A stretch of 64,000 nt of DNA from Streptomyces sp. NBC_01304 (GCF_035975855.1 NZ_CP109055.1:5828001-5892000); one strand, 5' to 3'. Positions 31,013 to 40,379 are shown, numbered from the stretch's first letter. A program made the numbers and translations. Notes: a model not told the origin generated them from the sequence alone.

Positions 31013-31038
31013 GCTGGTGCAAACGCACCAGCTAGGCT
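31013..31038 (+). promoter_or_regulatory. purD promoter region with inverted repeat
   Basis: GCTGGTGC (31013-31020) and GCACCAGC (31025-31032) form a perfect 8-bp inverted repeat around AAAC, directly followed by TAGGCT, a -10-like box 6 nt before the purD GTG. An operator abutting the -10 box is plausible; purD would then be leaderless. Confidence 0.45.
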
Positions 31039-31044
31039 GACCGC

Positions 31045-32298
31045 GTGAAGGCCCTCGTCATTGGAACCGGCGCCCGCGAACACGCCCTGTGCCGCTCCCT
31101 CTCCCTCGACCCCGACGTCAGCGAACTGCACTGCGCCCCCGGCAACGCCGGCATCGCAGAGCTGGCCGAGCTGCACCCGGTCGACGCCCTCGACGGCGCA
31201 GCCGTCGCCGCGCTCGCCACGGACCTCGGCGCCGACCTGGTCGTCGTGGGCCCCGAGGCCCCCCTGGTCGCCGGGGTCGCCGATGCCGTACGGGCAGCGG
31301 GCATCCCCTGCTTCGGCCCGTCCGGGGAGGCCGCCCAGTTGGAGGGCTCGAAGGCCTTCGCCAAGGACGTGATGGCGGCGGCGGGCGTCCCGACAGCCCG
31401 CTCCTACGTCTGCACGACCCCCGAAGAGGTCGACGAGGCACTCGACGCCTTCGGCGCCCCGTACGTGGTGAAGGACGACGGCCTCGCCGCCGGTAAGGGC
31501 GTCGTCGTCACCGACGACATCGAGGCCGCCCGCACCCACGCCAACGCCTGCGACCGCGTGGTCATCGAGGAGTTCCTGGACGGCCCCGAGGTCTCCCTCT
31601 TCGCGATCACCGACGGCGTCACCGTCCTCCCGCTCCCCCCCGCCCAGGACTTCAAGCGCGCCCTGGACGGCGACGAGGGCCCGAACACCGGCGGCATGGG
31701 CGCGTACTCCCCGCTCCCGTGGGCCGACCCGAAGCTGGTCGACGAGGTCATGGAGACCGTCCTCCAGCCGACCGTCGACGAGCTCCGCCGCCGCGGCACG
31801 CCCTTCTCCGGCCTCCTCTACGCGGGCCTCGCGATCACCAGCCGCGGCGTCCGCGTGATCGAGTTCAACGCCCGCTTCGGCGATCCGGAGACCCAGGTGG
31901 TCCTGGCCCGTCTGCAGACACCCCTCGCGAGCGTCCTGCTCAATTCGGCCAATGGCACGCTCGACACCGAGCCCCCGCTCCGCTGGCGCGAAGACGCGGC
32001 CGTCACGGTCGTCATCGCCTCGCACAACTACCCTGGGACCCCGCGCACCGGCGACCCGATCGAGGGCCTGGACGAGGTGGCGGAACAGGACGCTCCGTAC
32101 GCGTACGTCCTGCATGCGGGCACAAAGCAGGACGGGGACGCGATCGTCAGCGCGGGCGGCCGGGTGCTCTCGGTGACCGCGACGGGCACCGATCTGACCC
32201 AGGCCCGCGAGCGCGCGTACGCCGCCGTCGCCCGGATCCGGCTCGACGGTTCGCAGCACAGGACGGACATCGCCGCAAAGGCGGCAGCCGCCTCCTGA
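31045..32298 (+). CDS. purD: phosphoribosylamine-glycine ligase (GAR synthetase)
   Basis: A 417-residue ATP-grasp enzyme joining glycine to 5-phosphoribosylamine, the second step of de novo purine synthesis. [15 protein letters not shown] is the PurD N-domain start. [17 protein letters not shown] (~148) belongs to the ATP-grasp site, as does [13 protein letters not shown] (~215), and [11 protein letters not shown] (~277) is a family signature. Its length matches standalone PurD. The GTG at 31045 has no ribosome site. It is transcribed separately from the other pur genes. Confidence 0.96.
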   Translation: MKALVIGTGAREHALCRSLSLDPDVSELHCAPGNAGIAELAELHPVDALDGAAVAALATDLGADLVVVGPEAPLVAGVADAVRAAGIPCFGPSGEAAQLEGSKAFAKDVMAAAGVPTARSYVCTTPEEVDEALDAFGAPYVVKDDGLAAGKGVVVTDDIEAARTHANACDRVVIEEFLDGPEVSLFAITDGVTVLPLPPAQDFKRALDGDEGPNTGGMGAYSPLPWADPKLVDEVMETVLQPTVDELRRRGTPFSGLLYAGLAITSRGVRVIEFNARFGDPETQVVLARLQTPLASVLLNSANGTLDTEPPLRWREDAAVTVVIASHNYPGTPRTGDPIEGLDEVAEQDAPYAYVLHAGTKQDGDAIVSAGGRVLSVTATGTDLTQARERAYAAVARIRLDGSQHRTDIAAKAAAAS

Positions 32299-32346
32299 CG
32301 CCGCCACGACGGCCCGGGGGAGAAAGTCCCATCCGGACCAACCACC

Positions 32347-32380
32347 CAGGGCCCGGATCTGACGCCTGATCCGGGCCCTG
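32347..32380 (+). terminator. purD terminator
   Basis: CAGGGCCCGGATC and GATCCGGGCCCTG pair over 13 bp around an 8-base loop, 48 bp after the purD stop. The rest of the 315-bp gap up to 32613 shows no gene. Confidence 0.75.
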
Positions 32381-32613
32381 ATCGTCAGCCACCTTTACCC
32401 AAAGCCATTCCATCGAGTGACCGCTGGCCCATCCGGCTGACGGACCGCGAGGCCCCAACTAGGGTGCGGCGCAAAGCGTTCCGGCACTCAGAGCCAAACA
32501 GACCACCGGCATTGCGATGTCGGTGGCGGGTGCCACAGTGGGGGAGTGAGCAAAGCCGTCGCAGGAGAGGGACAACCTGTCATGGGGCAGGGGACTCTCA
32601 TAGGGCAGAGGGG

Positions 32614-34497
32614 GTGACGTCCGGCGTGTCCGGAACCGGCATGGGTGGTGAGGCGGGCGCACAGGCCGCGCGCTCCCGGGCGCTTGCCGTGCTGCGCGTC
32701 CGCAGCAGGGCTCTCGCGGTCGCGCTGCTGCCGGCAGCGGTCGCCGTGGTGCTGCTCGTGGGCGGCGCCACCGGCCGTATCGGCGGCGGCAGTTGGGACA
32801 TCGCGCGGTGGATCCTCACCGTGGCGGCGCTGCTCGTGCTGCTCGCGGCGGCCGGCATCGCGCTGGTGGTGGCCCGGGCCAGACCGGCCGTGAGCCCGAC
32901 GGTCCCGATCGCCGAGTCCTCCGCCCCGGACCTGTACCGCCTGGTGCGCGACCTCGCGGACCGCCTCGAAGTGCCCGCGCCCTCGGCCATAGCGCTCACC
33001 CCGGACTGCGACAGCTGGCTGGAGGACCGCACCCACCCGGCGCACGGCCCGCCCCGCCCGCCTCTTTCCCTGCAGAGCGAGGGCGACCCCGCAGCCCCCG
33101 TCGCCCCCGTGCTCGTGATCGGCTCCCCCTTCCTGTGGTGGATGCGCGTCGCCGAGCTGCGCGCGGTCCTCGCCCCGGTCGTCGCCGGTACGGGCCCCTC
33201 CGCGCACCCCGACATAGCGGCGGCCCGCCGCTTCGTCCGCGGCCTCGACGCCGCGGTCGCCGACTCCGCCAAGCCGGGCCGCGGCCCGCTGCCGAGGGTG
33301 GTTCTGGCGGGCGTCGGCTGGGTCACCCGTTTCCTCCTTCGCGCCTGCCGGGGTCATGCCGCCGAGATGGAGCGCGGCGTCGCGGCCGCCGCCGCCGAGC
33401 GCGCCCAGGCCGTGGACTACGGCCTGCGGATCGTCGCCCAGGAGCAGGTCGGCCTGGCCTATGCGGGCTGGGACCGCCTGCTCACCCGGGTCGCGCTGCC
33501 CGCCTGGCGCATGGGCCGCTGGCCCTCCCGCCTGGACGCGGGCGTGGTCGCCGCACTCACCGAACTCTCCCGCCGCGACCGCCTGGCCGAGGGCTTCACC
33601 TCCCGCCTGGGCGAGCGCCCCGCCTGCGACCTCCTGGAAGAGCCCGGCACGATCGACGAGGCCGCCTCGCTGCTCGCCGCCCGCCTCTTCCACGGCGGCC
33701 CCGCCGAGGCAGGGCCCGACTGGTCCCCGGTCGGCTGGCAGGAGTACCCGGAGGAGGTCGTCGACCGCAAATGGCGCGCGGACGCGGCCCGCCTGCACCG
33801 CGCCCTGAGCGACCTGGGCGTGCGCCGCCCCGAGGACACCGACCCCGAGGCCCCGACCCTGGAGCGGGTCCTGGACCACCTGACGGCCCCGGCCGGTCAC
33901 GCCTCCGACAAGCTCTCCGAGGGCGAGCTCTCCGAGGGCGAGCTCTCAGAAAGCAAGCCCTTCGAGGGCGGGACGCCCGAAGACGAGACCCCCGAAGGCA
34001 AGGCCTTCGAGGGCAAGCCCCCCGAGCCGACCCTCCCCGCCCCCTCCGTGGCGCCGGACGAGGCGAACCTCTTCCCCGACGAGGAGGACGTCCCGCGCGC
34101 CCCGGAGCAGACCGAGGCGCTGGCCGCCCACATCACCGCCGAGCTCGCCCGCGAGGAAGCCGCGGCCCCACCCCCGACGCCGCCGGGCCTCGGCCCGGAC
34201 GACGCCCTGTGGGACGACGGCCTGCTCCCGCTCTTCCCGCTCCAACCCCCGCGCACCGGCCGTGAGTTGCTCACCGACCACGTCACGGCGATGGTCTGCT
34301 GCGCCGCGGTCGACACGGCAGGCGCCACCCCCGGCCTGGACTGGCTGGACGGCCCCGCCCTCCTGCTCGACGGCGAGCGCGCCACGGACCTGGCCCCCCG
34401 CGTCCTGAGCCTGGTCGAGGACGGCGACCCGGCGCCCCTGCGCGGCTGGCTCGTCGAGGCCGGCGTACGCCCGGAGAAGCCGGTCCGGCTGGTCTGA
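32614..34497 (+). CDS. large conserved membrane-anchored protein of unknown function
   Basis: A protein of about 627 residues with two N-terminal hydrophobic segments (VALLPAAVAVVLLVGGATG and WILTVAALLVLLAAAGIALV) and a large soluble domain. Residues ~440-510 contain an acidic low-complexity stretch with repeated SEGELSEGELSESKPFEG. The region with VLVIGSPFLWWMRVAELRAV recalls the part before the HExxH motif in M48-type proteins, but no HExxH is present. Start choices are GTG 32614, GTG 32626 or ATG 32641. The gene sits between purD and purC in a conserved neighbourhood. Confidence 0.72.
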   Translation: MTSGVSGTGMGGEAGAQAARSRALAVLRVRSRALAVALLPAAVAVVLLVGGATGRIGGGSWDIARWILTVAALLVLLAAAGIALVVARARPAVSPTVPIAESSAPDLYRLVRDLADRLEVPAPSAIALTPDCDSWLEDRTHPAHGPPRPPLSLQSEGDPAAPVAPVLVIGSPFLWWMRVAELRAVLAPVVAGTGPSAHPDIAAARRFVRGLDAAVADSAKPGRGPLPRVVLAGVGWVTRFLLRACRGHAAEMERGVAAAAAERAQAVDYGLRIVAQEQVGLAYAGWDRLLTRVALPAWRMGRWPSRLDAGVVAALTELSRRDRLAEGFTSRLGERPACDLLEEPGTIDEAASLLAARLFHGGPAEAGPDWSPVGWQEYPEEVVDRKWRADAARLHRALSDLGVRRPEDTDPEAPTLERVLDHLTAPAGHASDKLSEGELSEGELSESKPFEGGTPEDETPEGKAFEGKPPEPTLPAPSVAPDEANLFPDEEDVPRAPEQTEALAAHITAELAREEAAAPPPTPPGLGPDDALWDDGLLPLFPLQPPRTGRELLTDHVTAMVCCAAVDTAGATPGLDWLDGPALLLDGERATDLAPRVLSLVEDGDPAPLRGWLVEAGVRPEKPVRLV

Positions 34498-34500
34498 CCG

Positions 34501-34527
34501 GCGCCCGGAGCAACCCACTCCGGGCGC
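34501..34527 (+). terminator. hairpin after the membrane protein gene
   Basis: GCGCCCGGAG and CTCCGGGCGC pair over 10 bp around CAACCCA, 3 bp past the stop codon, followed by imperfect CCCGGAGCAACC repeats up to ~34560. Confidence 0.65.
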
Positions 34528-34762
34528 AACCGGCACCCGGAGCAACCGGCTCCCGGCAGGACGAGCCCAACCGGGCCGCACCCGGAGGCCGTTGTTCCGC
34601 TCTCGCCAATTCGCGACGAACGGTGACGGACTGCGTGCGTTATGTGATGTGCTGGGACCGTAGTCGGCCCGGACGCCGGCACATATGCAGCACGCAGACA
34701 GCACACGGACGCCATACGAACAGCACAGAGGGCTCGGGGGAGTTCGAGGGAGGGGACGCGGC

Positions 34763-36307
34763 ATGGGCGCGGAGCAGCAGATTCGGCGCTGGGAGTCGGG
34801 CGCACTGGCGCATGCCGTGACCGACCCCTTCGGCCAGGGCCCGCTCCCCTGGCTGCGCGGCAGCGAGCACTACTTCGACGACACCGGCCAGGTCGTCCCC
34901 TGGTACCTCGACCACGCCCCGGCCCCCGGCGCCCAGATCCCGGGCGACCCGGGAGCCGCAGGCGCTCAGGGCGGGCCGGGCGGGCCAGGGGCAAGGATTC
35001 CGTCGCCCCGCTCCATCACCGGCCCCCGCACCGCGGACGACGTACGCCGCCAGATCAAGGGCTTCACGTCCACCGGCGCGGCCGCCCCCGGCGAGGCGAT
35101 CGACTTCCACATCACGGTCGACCCGCCCCAGGAGTTCAGCGTCGACATCTACCGGATCGGGCACTACGCGGGCGACGGCGCCTCGAAGATCACCACCAGC
35201 CCCCGCCTCTCCGGCATCGTCCAGCCACCCCCGCTCACCGCGGACCGTACGGTCTCCTGCCACCACTGGTGGCTGTCCTGGCGGCTGCAGATCCCGAGCT
35301 ACTGGAGCATCGGCGCGTACGTGGCGGTCCTCACGACCGCCGACGGCTACCGCTCCCACATCCCCTTCACGATCCGCGACGACCACCCCGCGGACCTGCT
35401 CCTGCTCATGCCCGACGTGACGTGGCAGGCGTACAACCTCTACCCGGAGGACGGCCGTACGGGCGCCAGCCTCTACCACGCCTGGGACGAGACGGGCCGC
35501 CTCCTCGGCGAGAGCGACGCGGCGACGACGGTCTCCTTCGACCGCCCGTACGCGGGCGCAGGCCTGCCCCTGCACGTCGGCCACGCCTACGACTTCATCC
35601 GCTGGGCCGAGCGGTACGGCTACGACATCGCGTACGCCGACACCCGCGACCTGCACGCCGGCCGCATCGACCCCTCCCGCTACCGCGGCCTGGTCTTCCC
35701 CGGCCACGACGAGTACTGGTCGATCCCCATGCGCCGCACCGCCGAGCTGGCCAAGGAGCAGGGCACCTCCCTCGTCTTCCTCTCCGCCAACACCATGTAC
35801 TGGCAGGTGGAGTTGAGCCCGTCCCCCTCCGGGGTCCCCGACCGCCTCCTGACCTGCCGCAAGCGGCGCGCCCCCGGCAAGCCCGCCCTGTGGCGCGAGA
35901 TCGACCACCCCGAGCAGCAGCTCCTCGGCATCCAGTACGCGGGCCGCGTCCCCGAGCCGCACCCCCTCGTCGTACGGAACGCGGAGCACTGGCTCTGGGA
36001 CGCGACCGGCGCCCACGAGGGCGACGAGCTGGACGGCCTGGTGGCCGGCGAGGCCGACCGCTACTTCCCGCGGACGGCGCTCCCCGAGCACCAGGGGCGC
36101 ATCCTGCTCGCGCACTCCCCCTACCGGGACGGCGAGGGCGCGCTGCGCCACCAGGAGACCTCGCTCTACCGCGCCCCGTCCGGCGCACTCGTCTTCGCCT
36201 CCGGCACCTTCGCCTGGTCCCCGGCACTGGACCGGCCCGGACACGTGGACGCTCGCGTCCAGCGCGCGACGGCCAACCTGCTGGATCGGATCTGTAAGCG
36301 GGACTGA
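34763..36307 (+). CDS. N,N-dimethylformamidase large-subunit-like protein
   Basis: A 514-residue protein matching the C-terminal domain of the N,N-dimethylformamidase beta subunit: EFSVDIYRIGHYAGDGA (~130), PDVTWQAYNLYPEDGRTGASLY (~220, in part) and GHDEYWSIPMRRTAELA (~312), where the aromatic/acidic residues and His suggest a glutamine-amidotransferase-like fold. Actinomycete copies have no proven substrate, and I would not assume amide hydrolysis. GGGAGGGG lies 8 bp before the ATG at 34763. No partner small subunit is encoded nearby. Confidence 0.8.
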   Translation: MGAEQQIRRWESGALAHAVTDPFGQGPLPWLRGSEHYFDDTGQVVPWYLDHAPAPGAQIPGDPGAAGAQGGPGGPGARIPSPRSITGPRTADDVRRQIKGFTSTGAAAPGEAIDFHITVDPPQEFSVDIYRIGHYAGDGASKITTSPRLSGIVQPPPLTADRTVSCHHWWLSWRLQIPSYWSIGAYVAVLTTADGYRSHIPFTIRDDHPADLLLLMPDVTWQAYNLYPEDGRTGASLYHAWDETGRLLGESDAATTVSFDRPYAGAGLPLHVGHAYDFIRWAERYGYDIAYADTRDLHAGRIDPSRYRGLVFPGHDEYWSIPMRRTAELAKEQGTSLVFLSANTMYWQVELSPSPSGVPDRLLTCRKRRAPGKPALWREIDHPEQQLLGIQYAGRVPEPHPLVVRNAEHWLWDATGAHEGDELDGLVAGEADRYFPRTALPEHQGRILLAHSPYRDGEGALRHQETSLYRAPSGALVFASGTFAWSPALDRPGHVDARVQRATANLLDRICKRD

Positions 36308-36470
36308 GCGGGGGGCTGGCTGGGGGCTGGGGCCGAGGGCGGGGAGCCGGGGGGCCGGGGGCGGGGCCGAGGGCCGGGGAGGCGGGGAGCCGGGAGGCGG
36401 GGAGCCAGGGGCCGGGAGGCGGGCAGCCGGGAGCCGGGAGGCGGGCAGCCGGGGGCCGGAAGCAGGGAAG
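36308..36470. repeat. G-rich low-complexity tract
   Basis: About 160 bp of short G runs in units such as GGGAGGCGGGGAGCC and GGGAGCCGGGAGGCGGG. Many closely spaced runs of three or more G on the + strand could form quadruplexes in the transcript between the formamidase-like gene and purC. Confidence 0.6.
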
Positions 36471-36478
36471 CCGAGGCT

Positions 36479-36545
36479 ATGTGGGGGAAAAGGGTCAGGA
36501 ATGCGCCCTCAATGCCCCGATTTGCCTGCCCGTTTCCCCCCACAT
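36479..36545. promoter_or_regulatory. inverted repeat upstream of purC
   Basis: ATGTGGGGGAAA at 36479-36490 is matched by its near-complement TTTCCCCCCACAT at 36533-36545 (one extra C), enclosing 42 bases. It lies about 68-134 bp before the purC GTG, so it could be an operator pair or a leader stem. Confidence 0.4.
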
Positions 36546-36612
36546 GGCTGACCGGAGCATCCCTCCGCGTGCGGGAGAATCGATGCATTGGCCAGAACTA
36601 CCGGGAGGCACC

Positions 36613-37512
36613 GTGTCCGGATTCGTAGAAAAGCCTGAGCCGGTCCAGGTTTCGGGGCTGACACACCTCCACACCGGCAAGGTGCGCGAGCTGTACCAGA
36701 ACGAGGCGGGCGAGCTCGTGATGGTCGCCAGCGACCGCATGTCCGCGTACGACTGGGTGCTGCCCAGCGAGATCCCGGACAAGGGCCGCGTCCTCACCCA
36801 GCTCTCGCTGTGGTGGTTCGACCAGCTCGCCGACCTCATGCCCAACCACGTCCTGTCGACCGAGCTGCCGTCAGGGGCGCCCAAGGACTGGGAAGGGCGG
36901 ACCCTGATCTGCAAGTCGCTGCAGATGGTCCCCGTGGAGTGCGTCGCTCGTGGATATCTGACCGGCTCCGGGCTCGTCGAGTACGACGACTCCCGTACGG
37001 TCTGCGGGCTCGCCCTCCCCGAGGGCCTGGAGAACGGCTCCGAGCTGCCCGCCCCGATCTTCACCCCGGCCACCAAGGCCGCGGTCGGCGAGCACGACGA
37101 GAACGTCAGCTACGAGGAAGTCGCCCGCCAGGTCGGCGCCGACACCGCCGCCCAGCTGCGCCAGGCCACCCTCGCCGTCTACGGCCGGGCCCGGGACATC
37201 GCGCGCGATCGCGGCATCATCCTCGCGGACACCAAGTTCGAGTTCGGCTTCGAGGGCGATCAACTCATCATCGCCGACGAGGTGTTGACCCCGGACTCCT
37301 CGCGCTTCTGGCCGGTCGACACCTGGCAGCCGGGCCGCGCCCAGCCGTCGTTCGACAAGCAGTACGTACGCGACTGGCTGACCTCACCGGCCTCCGGCTG
37401 GGACCGCACGAGCGAGCAGCCGCCCCCGCCGCTGCCGCCGGAGGTCGTGGAGCGTACGCGCGCCAAGTACCTGGAGGCGTACGAGCTCCTGACCGGCTCC
37501 CACTGGTCCTAG
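36613..37512 (+). CDS. purC: SAICAR synthetase
   Basis: A 299-residue phosphoribosylaminoimidazole-succinocarboxamide synthase, joining CAIR and aspartate. GKVRELYQNEAGELVMVASDR (in part) near residues 20-40, SDRMSAYDWVL, VECVARGYLTGSG (~113) and DTKFEFGF (~213) are family signatures; DEVLTPDSSRFW closes the active site. The GTG at 36613 has GGGAGG 5 bp upstream; the open frame begins further left but contains the repeat region. A hairpin follows the stop. Confidence 0.95.
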   Translation: MSGFVEKPEPVQVSGLTHLHTGKVRELYQNEAGELVMVASDRMSAYDWVLPSEIPDKGRVLTQLSLWWFDQLADLMPNHVLSTELPSGAPKDWEGRTLICKSLQMVPVECVARGYLTGSGLVEYDDSRTVCGLALPEGLENGSELPAPIFTPATKAAVGEHDENVSYEEVARQVGADTAAQLRQATLAVYGRARDIARDRGIILADTKFEFGFEGDQLIIADEVLTPDSSRFWPVDTWQPGRAQPSFDKQYVRDWLTSPASGWDRTSEQPPPPLPPEVVERTRAKYLEAYELLTGSHWS

Positions 37513-37521
37513 CACCGCAAC

Positions 37522-37557
37522 GCAGAAGGCCCCCGGTCGAAACCGGGGGCCTTCTGC
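37522..37557. terminator. bidirectional terminator between purC and tRNA-Gly
   Basis: GCAGAAGGCCCCCGGT and ACCGGGGGCCTTCTGC pair over 16 bp with a CGAA loop. It serves purC rightward and the tRNA leftward; nearly the same hairpin flanks the second tRNA-Gly at 41444-41479. Confidence 0.85.
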
Positions 37558-37560
37558 ATG

Positions 37561-37636
37561 TGGAGCGAACGACGAGGTTCGAACTCGCGACCTCAACCTT
37601 GGCAAGGTTGCGCTCTACCAACTGAGCTACGTTCGC
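37561..37636 (-). tRNA. tRNA-Gly(GCC)
   Basis: Acceptor GCGAACG/CGTTCGC. The anticodon arm CAACC-TTGCCAA-GGTTG gives anticodon GCC. The T loop is GTTCGAAC, and CCA is encoded. An identical copy lies at 41484-41559. Confidence 0.95.
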
Positions 37637-37667
37637 ATGCGCCACAACGCGTCGTGGTGCGTCTCTA

Positions 37668-38279
37668 CTATAGCCAACCCCGCGAGCGTGCGTGACGCAC
37701 CGCTGCGTGCCGGTTCTCGACGCCGAGCTTCGAGACGGCCGAGGAGAGATAGTTGCGGACCGTGCCCGGCGAGAGCGCGGCCCGCTCCGCGATCTCCGTG
37801 ACCGGCGCCCCGTCGGCCGCGAGCTCCAGGACTTCGGCCTCACGCGCGGTGAGCGGGGAGTCGCCGGCCGAGATCGCGTCCGCCGCCAACTCCGGGTCCA
37901 CATAACGGTTTCCGGCATGCACCGCGCGAATGATCTCGGCGAGCCGCTGGGCGCTCACGGTCTTGGGGACAAAGCCCCGCACCCCCGCCTCAAGCGCCCG
38001 CTTGAGATGCCCGGGACGCCCATGACTCGTCACGATCATGGTCCGGCAGGCGGGCAGTTCGGCCCGCAGCGATGTGGCCACACTCACACCGTCGGCGCCG
38101 GGCATCTGAAGATCGAGCACGGCCACATCGGGCCGGTGCGCCCGCGCCATGGCGAGCGCCTCGGGGCCGGAGGCGGCCTGCGCGACGACCGTCAGATCGT
38201 CCTCGAGCGCGAGCAGGGCGGCGAGCGCGCCCCGGATGAGGTGTTCGTCGTCGGCAAGCAGAACCCGTACGGCTGTCAC
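37668..38279 (-). CDS. NarL/DesR-type response regulator
   Basis: A 203-residue two-component regulator. The receiver domain has the acidic pair (LLADDEHL), the phosphorylation Asp in VAVLDLQMPG near residue 54, the Thr/Ser in IVTSHG, and the Lys in FVPKTVSA. The C-terminal LuxR helix-turn-helix reads SPLTAREAEVLELAADG with TVRNYLSSAVSKLG. The GTG start overlaps the histidine kinase stop (GTGA), so they are coupled. It probably controls the ABC exporter upstream, in DesKR or YvfTU fashion. Confidence 0.92.
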   Translation of the reverse strand: MTAVRVLLADDEHLIRGALAALLALEDDLTVVAQAASGPEALAMARAHRPDVAVLDLQMPGADGVSVATSLRAELPACRTMIVTSHGRPGHLKRALEAGVRGFVPKTVSAQRLAEIIRAVHAGNRYVDPELAADAISAGDSPLTAREAEVLELAADGAPVTEIAERAALSPGTVRNYLSSAVSKLGVENRHAAVRHARSRGWL

Positions 38280-39565
38280 TGGGTGACCTCGTGCTTCTCG
38301 GAGGTGCGGGGGGTGCGTGCGGTGGATTCGGTCGTACGTCGATGAGGAGGCAGCGGCACCTCGGCGAGCAGCCGGAACCGCGCGTCCCCGGCCGGCCCCG
38401 CCTCCAGCGTCCCCCGCAGCACCGCGAGCCGCTCCCGCAGCCCCGCGAGGCCCGACCCACCCGGCCGCGCCTCGTCCGGTGCCCCGTCGTTCTCGACGAG
38501 GAGCCGGGCCCCGTCCGCCGTGACGGTCAGCGCGATCTCGCAGCGCCGGGGATCGCCGTGCCGCAGCACATTGGTCGCCGCCTCCCGCACCACCCAGCCG
38601 AGCGCCGCATGCACGGCGGGCGGCAGTCCCTCGGCCGCCTCGGCGCCGGTGACCCGGCAGTCGATCCCGGCGGCGGTCAGCACGCCCTGCGCCCCGGCCA
38701 GTTCGGCCTCGAGCCCCGCCTCGCGATAGCCGCGGACCACCTCGCGCACCTCGCGCTGGGACTCCTGCGCGATGCGCTGCACCTCGATCATCTGGTCCAC
38801 CGCCTCGGGCCGCCCGCGCCGCGTCAGCTGCACGGCGAGCTCGCTCTTGAGGGCGATGACGGCGAGATTGCGGCCCATCACGTCGTGCAGATCCCGCCCG
38901 AACCGCAGCCGCTCCTCGGCGACGGCGAGGCGGGCCTGGGCGTCGCGGTTCTGCTCGGCCTGCAGCATCACGCCGAGGCTCCAGGCGCCGCAGCGCACGC
39001 TCGCGAGCGAGAGGAGCGGGCCGGCGTACGTCACTCCGGCGATGGCGAGCAGGCTCAGGTCCCAGACCCCGACGGCCGCGAAGGAGGCCGTGATGGCGGC
39101 CGCGATCCACAGGTGCCGGCGCAGGAAGGCGCGTACCGGTATCAGCAGTGAGTACGCGAGGGACAGCGGGACCACGGCGAACAGGGTGAGGAAGGCGATG
39201 AAGCCGTGCTTCGTGCCGCCGGCCAGTTGCAGCCCGAGGATCAGGGCCACGGCGGCCACCGTGAGCGTCACCAGAGGCAGCAGCGCCCGCGCCGGCAGTT
39301 CGGACCGGCCCAGATAGTGGTCGATGGCCCGCGGCACGATCCGCTGAGTGGCCAGGCACTGGGCCCCGCCCACCACGACGAGCGCACCGGCGAGCACCAG
39401 CGGCAGCGGCTTGCGCTCGACGTCCACGATCGGCATCACGAGCCAGGACAGATAGAAGAACCAGTGCATGAACTGCACGGCGGCCCGGTGCTGGATCTCC
39501 ACCCGCTCCAGATGACTGCGCTCGCCCCAGACCCGCCGCTGCCACCCGCGTATCCGGCTCAGCAC
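38276..39565 (-). CDS. sensor histidine kinase (HisKA_3 type)
   Basis: A protein of about 429 residues with several transmembrane segments in the first 200 residues, then the H-box RFGRDLHDVMGRNLAVIALK (phospho-accepting His near 227) and an ATPase domain with VVREAATNVLRHGDP (N box) and GSGLAGLRERLAVLRG (G box). This is the NarX/DesK-type family that works with LuxR-type response regulators. The GTG at 39565 has AGGGGC upstream and clears the permease stop by 16 bp. The signal is probably membrane stress or an antimicrobial, by analogy. Confidence 0.9.
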   Translation of the reverse strand: MLSRIRGWQRRVWGERSHLERVEIQHRAAVQFMHWFFYLSWLVMPIVDVERKPLPLVLAGALVVVGGAQCLATQRIVPRAIDHYLGRSELPARALLPLVTLTVAAVALILGLQLAGGTKHGFIAFLTLFAVVPLSLAYSLLIPVRAFLRRHLWIAAAITASFAAVGVWDLSLLAIAGVTYAGPLLSLASVRCGAWSLGVMLQAEQNRDAQARLAVAEERLRFGRDLHDVMGRNLAVIALKSELAVQLTRRGRPEAVDQMIEVQRIAQESQREVREVVRGYREAGLEAELAGAQGVLTAAGIDCRVTGAEAAEGLPPAVHAALGWVVREAATNVLRHGDPRRCEIALTVTADGARLLVENDGAPDEARPGGSGLAGLRERLAVLRGTLEAGPAGDARFRLLAEVPLPPHRRTTESTARTPRTSEKHEVTQ

Positions 39566-39581
39566 GGCCCTGCCCCTTTCC

Positions 39582-40379
39582 TCACCGACGCGGTTCCCAC
39601 CGGAACCAACGCCGTACAGCAAACACCGCGATCACGATCCAGGCCAGCGCCGTCAGCACGGCCCCGAGCGCGTCGTACGCCGAGAGCTCTCCGGTCCAGC
39701 CACCGCGCACCAGCGCCATCGCCGGCGAGAGGGGAAGGAGCTCCAGGACGGAGGCGAGCTTGTCCGGGAAGACCTCAAGGGGCACGCTGATCCCCGAAGC
39801 GATCATCGACAGGAACATCAGCGGCAGGCTCATCACCTGCGCACTCTCCGCGCTCCGGCTGAACCCGGCCGTGACCGCGGCAAGCGCGACCATCAGGACC
39901 ACGCCCAACACGAGCCCCAGGACCGCCAGATGGACGGCCTTCGGCGCCCCGAGGCCGAGCAGCACCGTGGCGGCCACCGGCACGAGGACGCACTGCGCGA
40001 CCCCGATGCACACGGACGGCAGCGCGGCCCCCGCGAGGATCTCCTGATCCCGCAGCTCACCGGTGCGCAGCCGCTTGAAGACCAGCTCCTCACGGCGTAC
40101 GACGAAGATGTTGACCAGCGCCGTGTAGATGGCGAAGAGCAGCGAGAACCCGATCGCGGCGGGCACGATCATCTCGCCCATCGCCAGCCCGGAGTCCTTC
40201 TGCACCGAACCCTTCGTCGATTCGTACACGCTGAACGGCAGCACCAGCGGCACGACCAGCGCGGTGAAGAGCACCCCCTTGGCCCGCCCGAGCAGCGTCA
40301 GCTCGGCCCGCGCGAGGGCCCGCAGCCGCCCGCCGGAAGTCGTCGCCCCAGCGGTCACCGCAGCAGTCATCGCGCTCAT
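39582..40379 (-). CDS. ABC-2 type transporter permease
   Basis: A 265-residue membrane protein with about six hydrophobic segments and the ABC-2 feature of a conserved loop, VFKRLRTGELRDQEILAGAAL, followed by AESAQVMSLPLMFLSMIASG and LPLSPAMALVRGGW. It pairs with the ATPase encoded just upstream, whose stop overlaps its ATG (ATGA). It would export a drug, lipid or peptide. The histidine kinase gene follows after 16 bp, so all four genes form one operon. Confidence 0.9.
   Translation of the reverse strand: MSAMTAAVTAGATTSGGRLRALARAELTLLGRAKGVLFTALVVPLVLPFSVYESTKGSVQKDSGLAMGEMIVPAAIGFSLLFAIYTALVNIFVVRREELVFKRLRTGELRDQEILAGAALPSVCIGVAQCVLVPVAATVLLGLGAPKAVHLAVLGLVLGVVLMVALAAVTAGFSRSAESAQVMSLPLMFLSMIASGISVPLEVFPDKLASVLELLPLSPAMALVRGGWTGELSAYDALGAVLTALAWIVIAVFAVRRWFRWEPRR

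Noticed and set aside
30723..31040. Open frames on both strands over the dnaX-purD gap with matching peptides (SNAGRADSS)
   Set aside because: The shared peptide only reflects the 31-bp inverted repeat being read on both strands; it is non-coding.
32793..34265. A 490-codon frame in another phase within the membrane protein gene, and similar long antisense frames over purL, dnaX and the pur genes
   Set aside because: They are side effects of very high third-position GC; composition is Arg/Pro/Gly-rich and no family motifs appear.
36481..36612. A longer PurC N-terminus from 36481
   Set aside because: The extra 44 residues are not PurC-like and cover the dyad; GTG 36613 with GGGAGG fits the family start.
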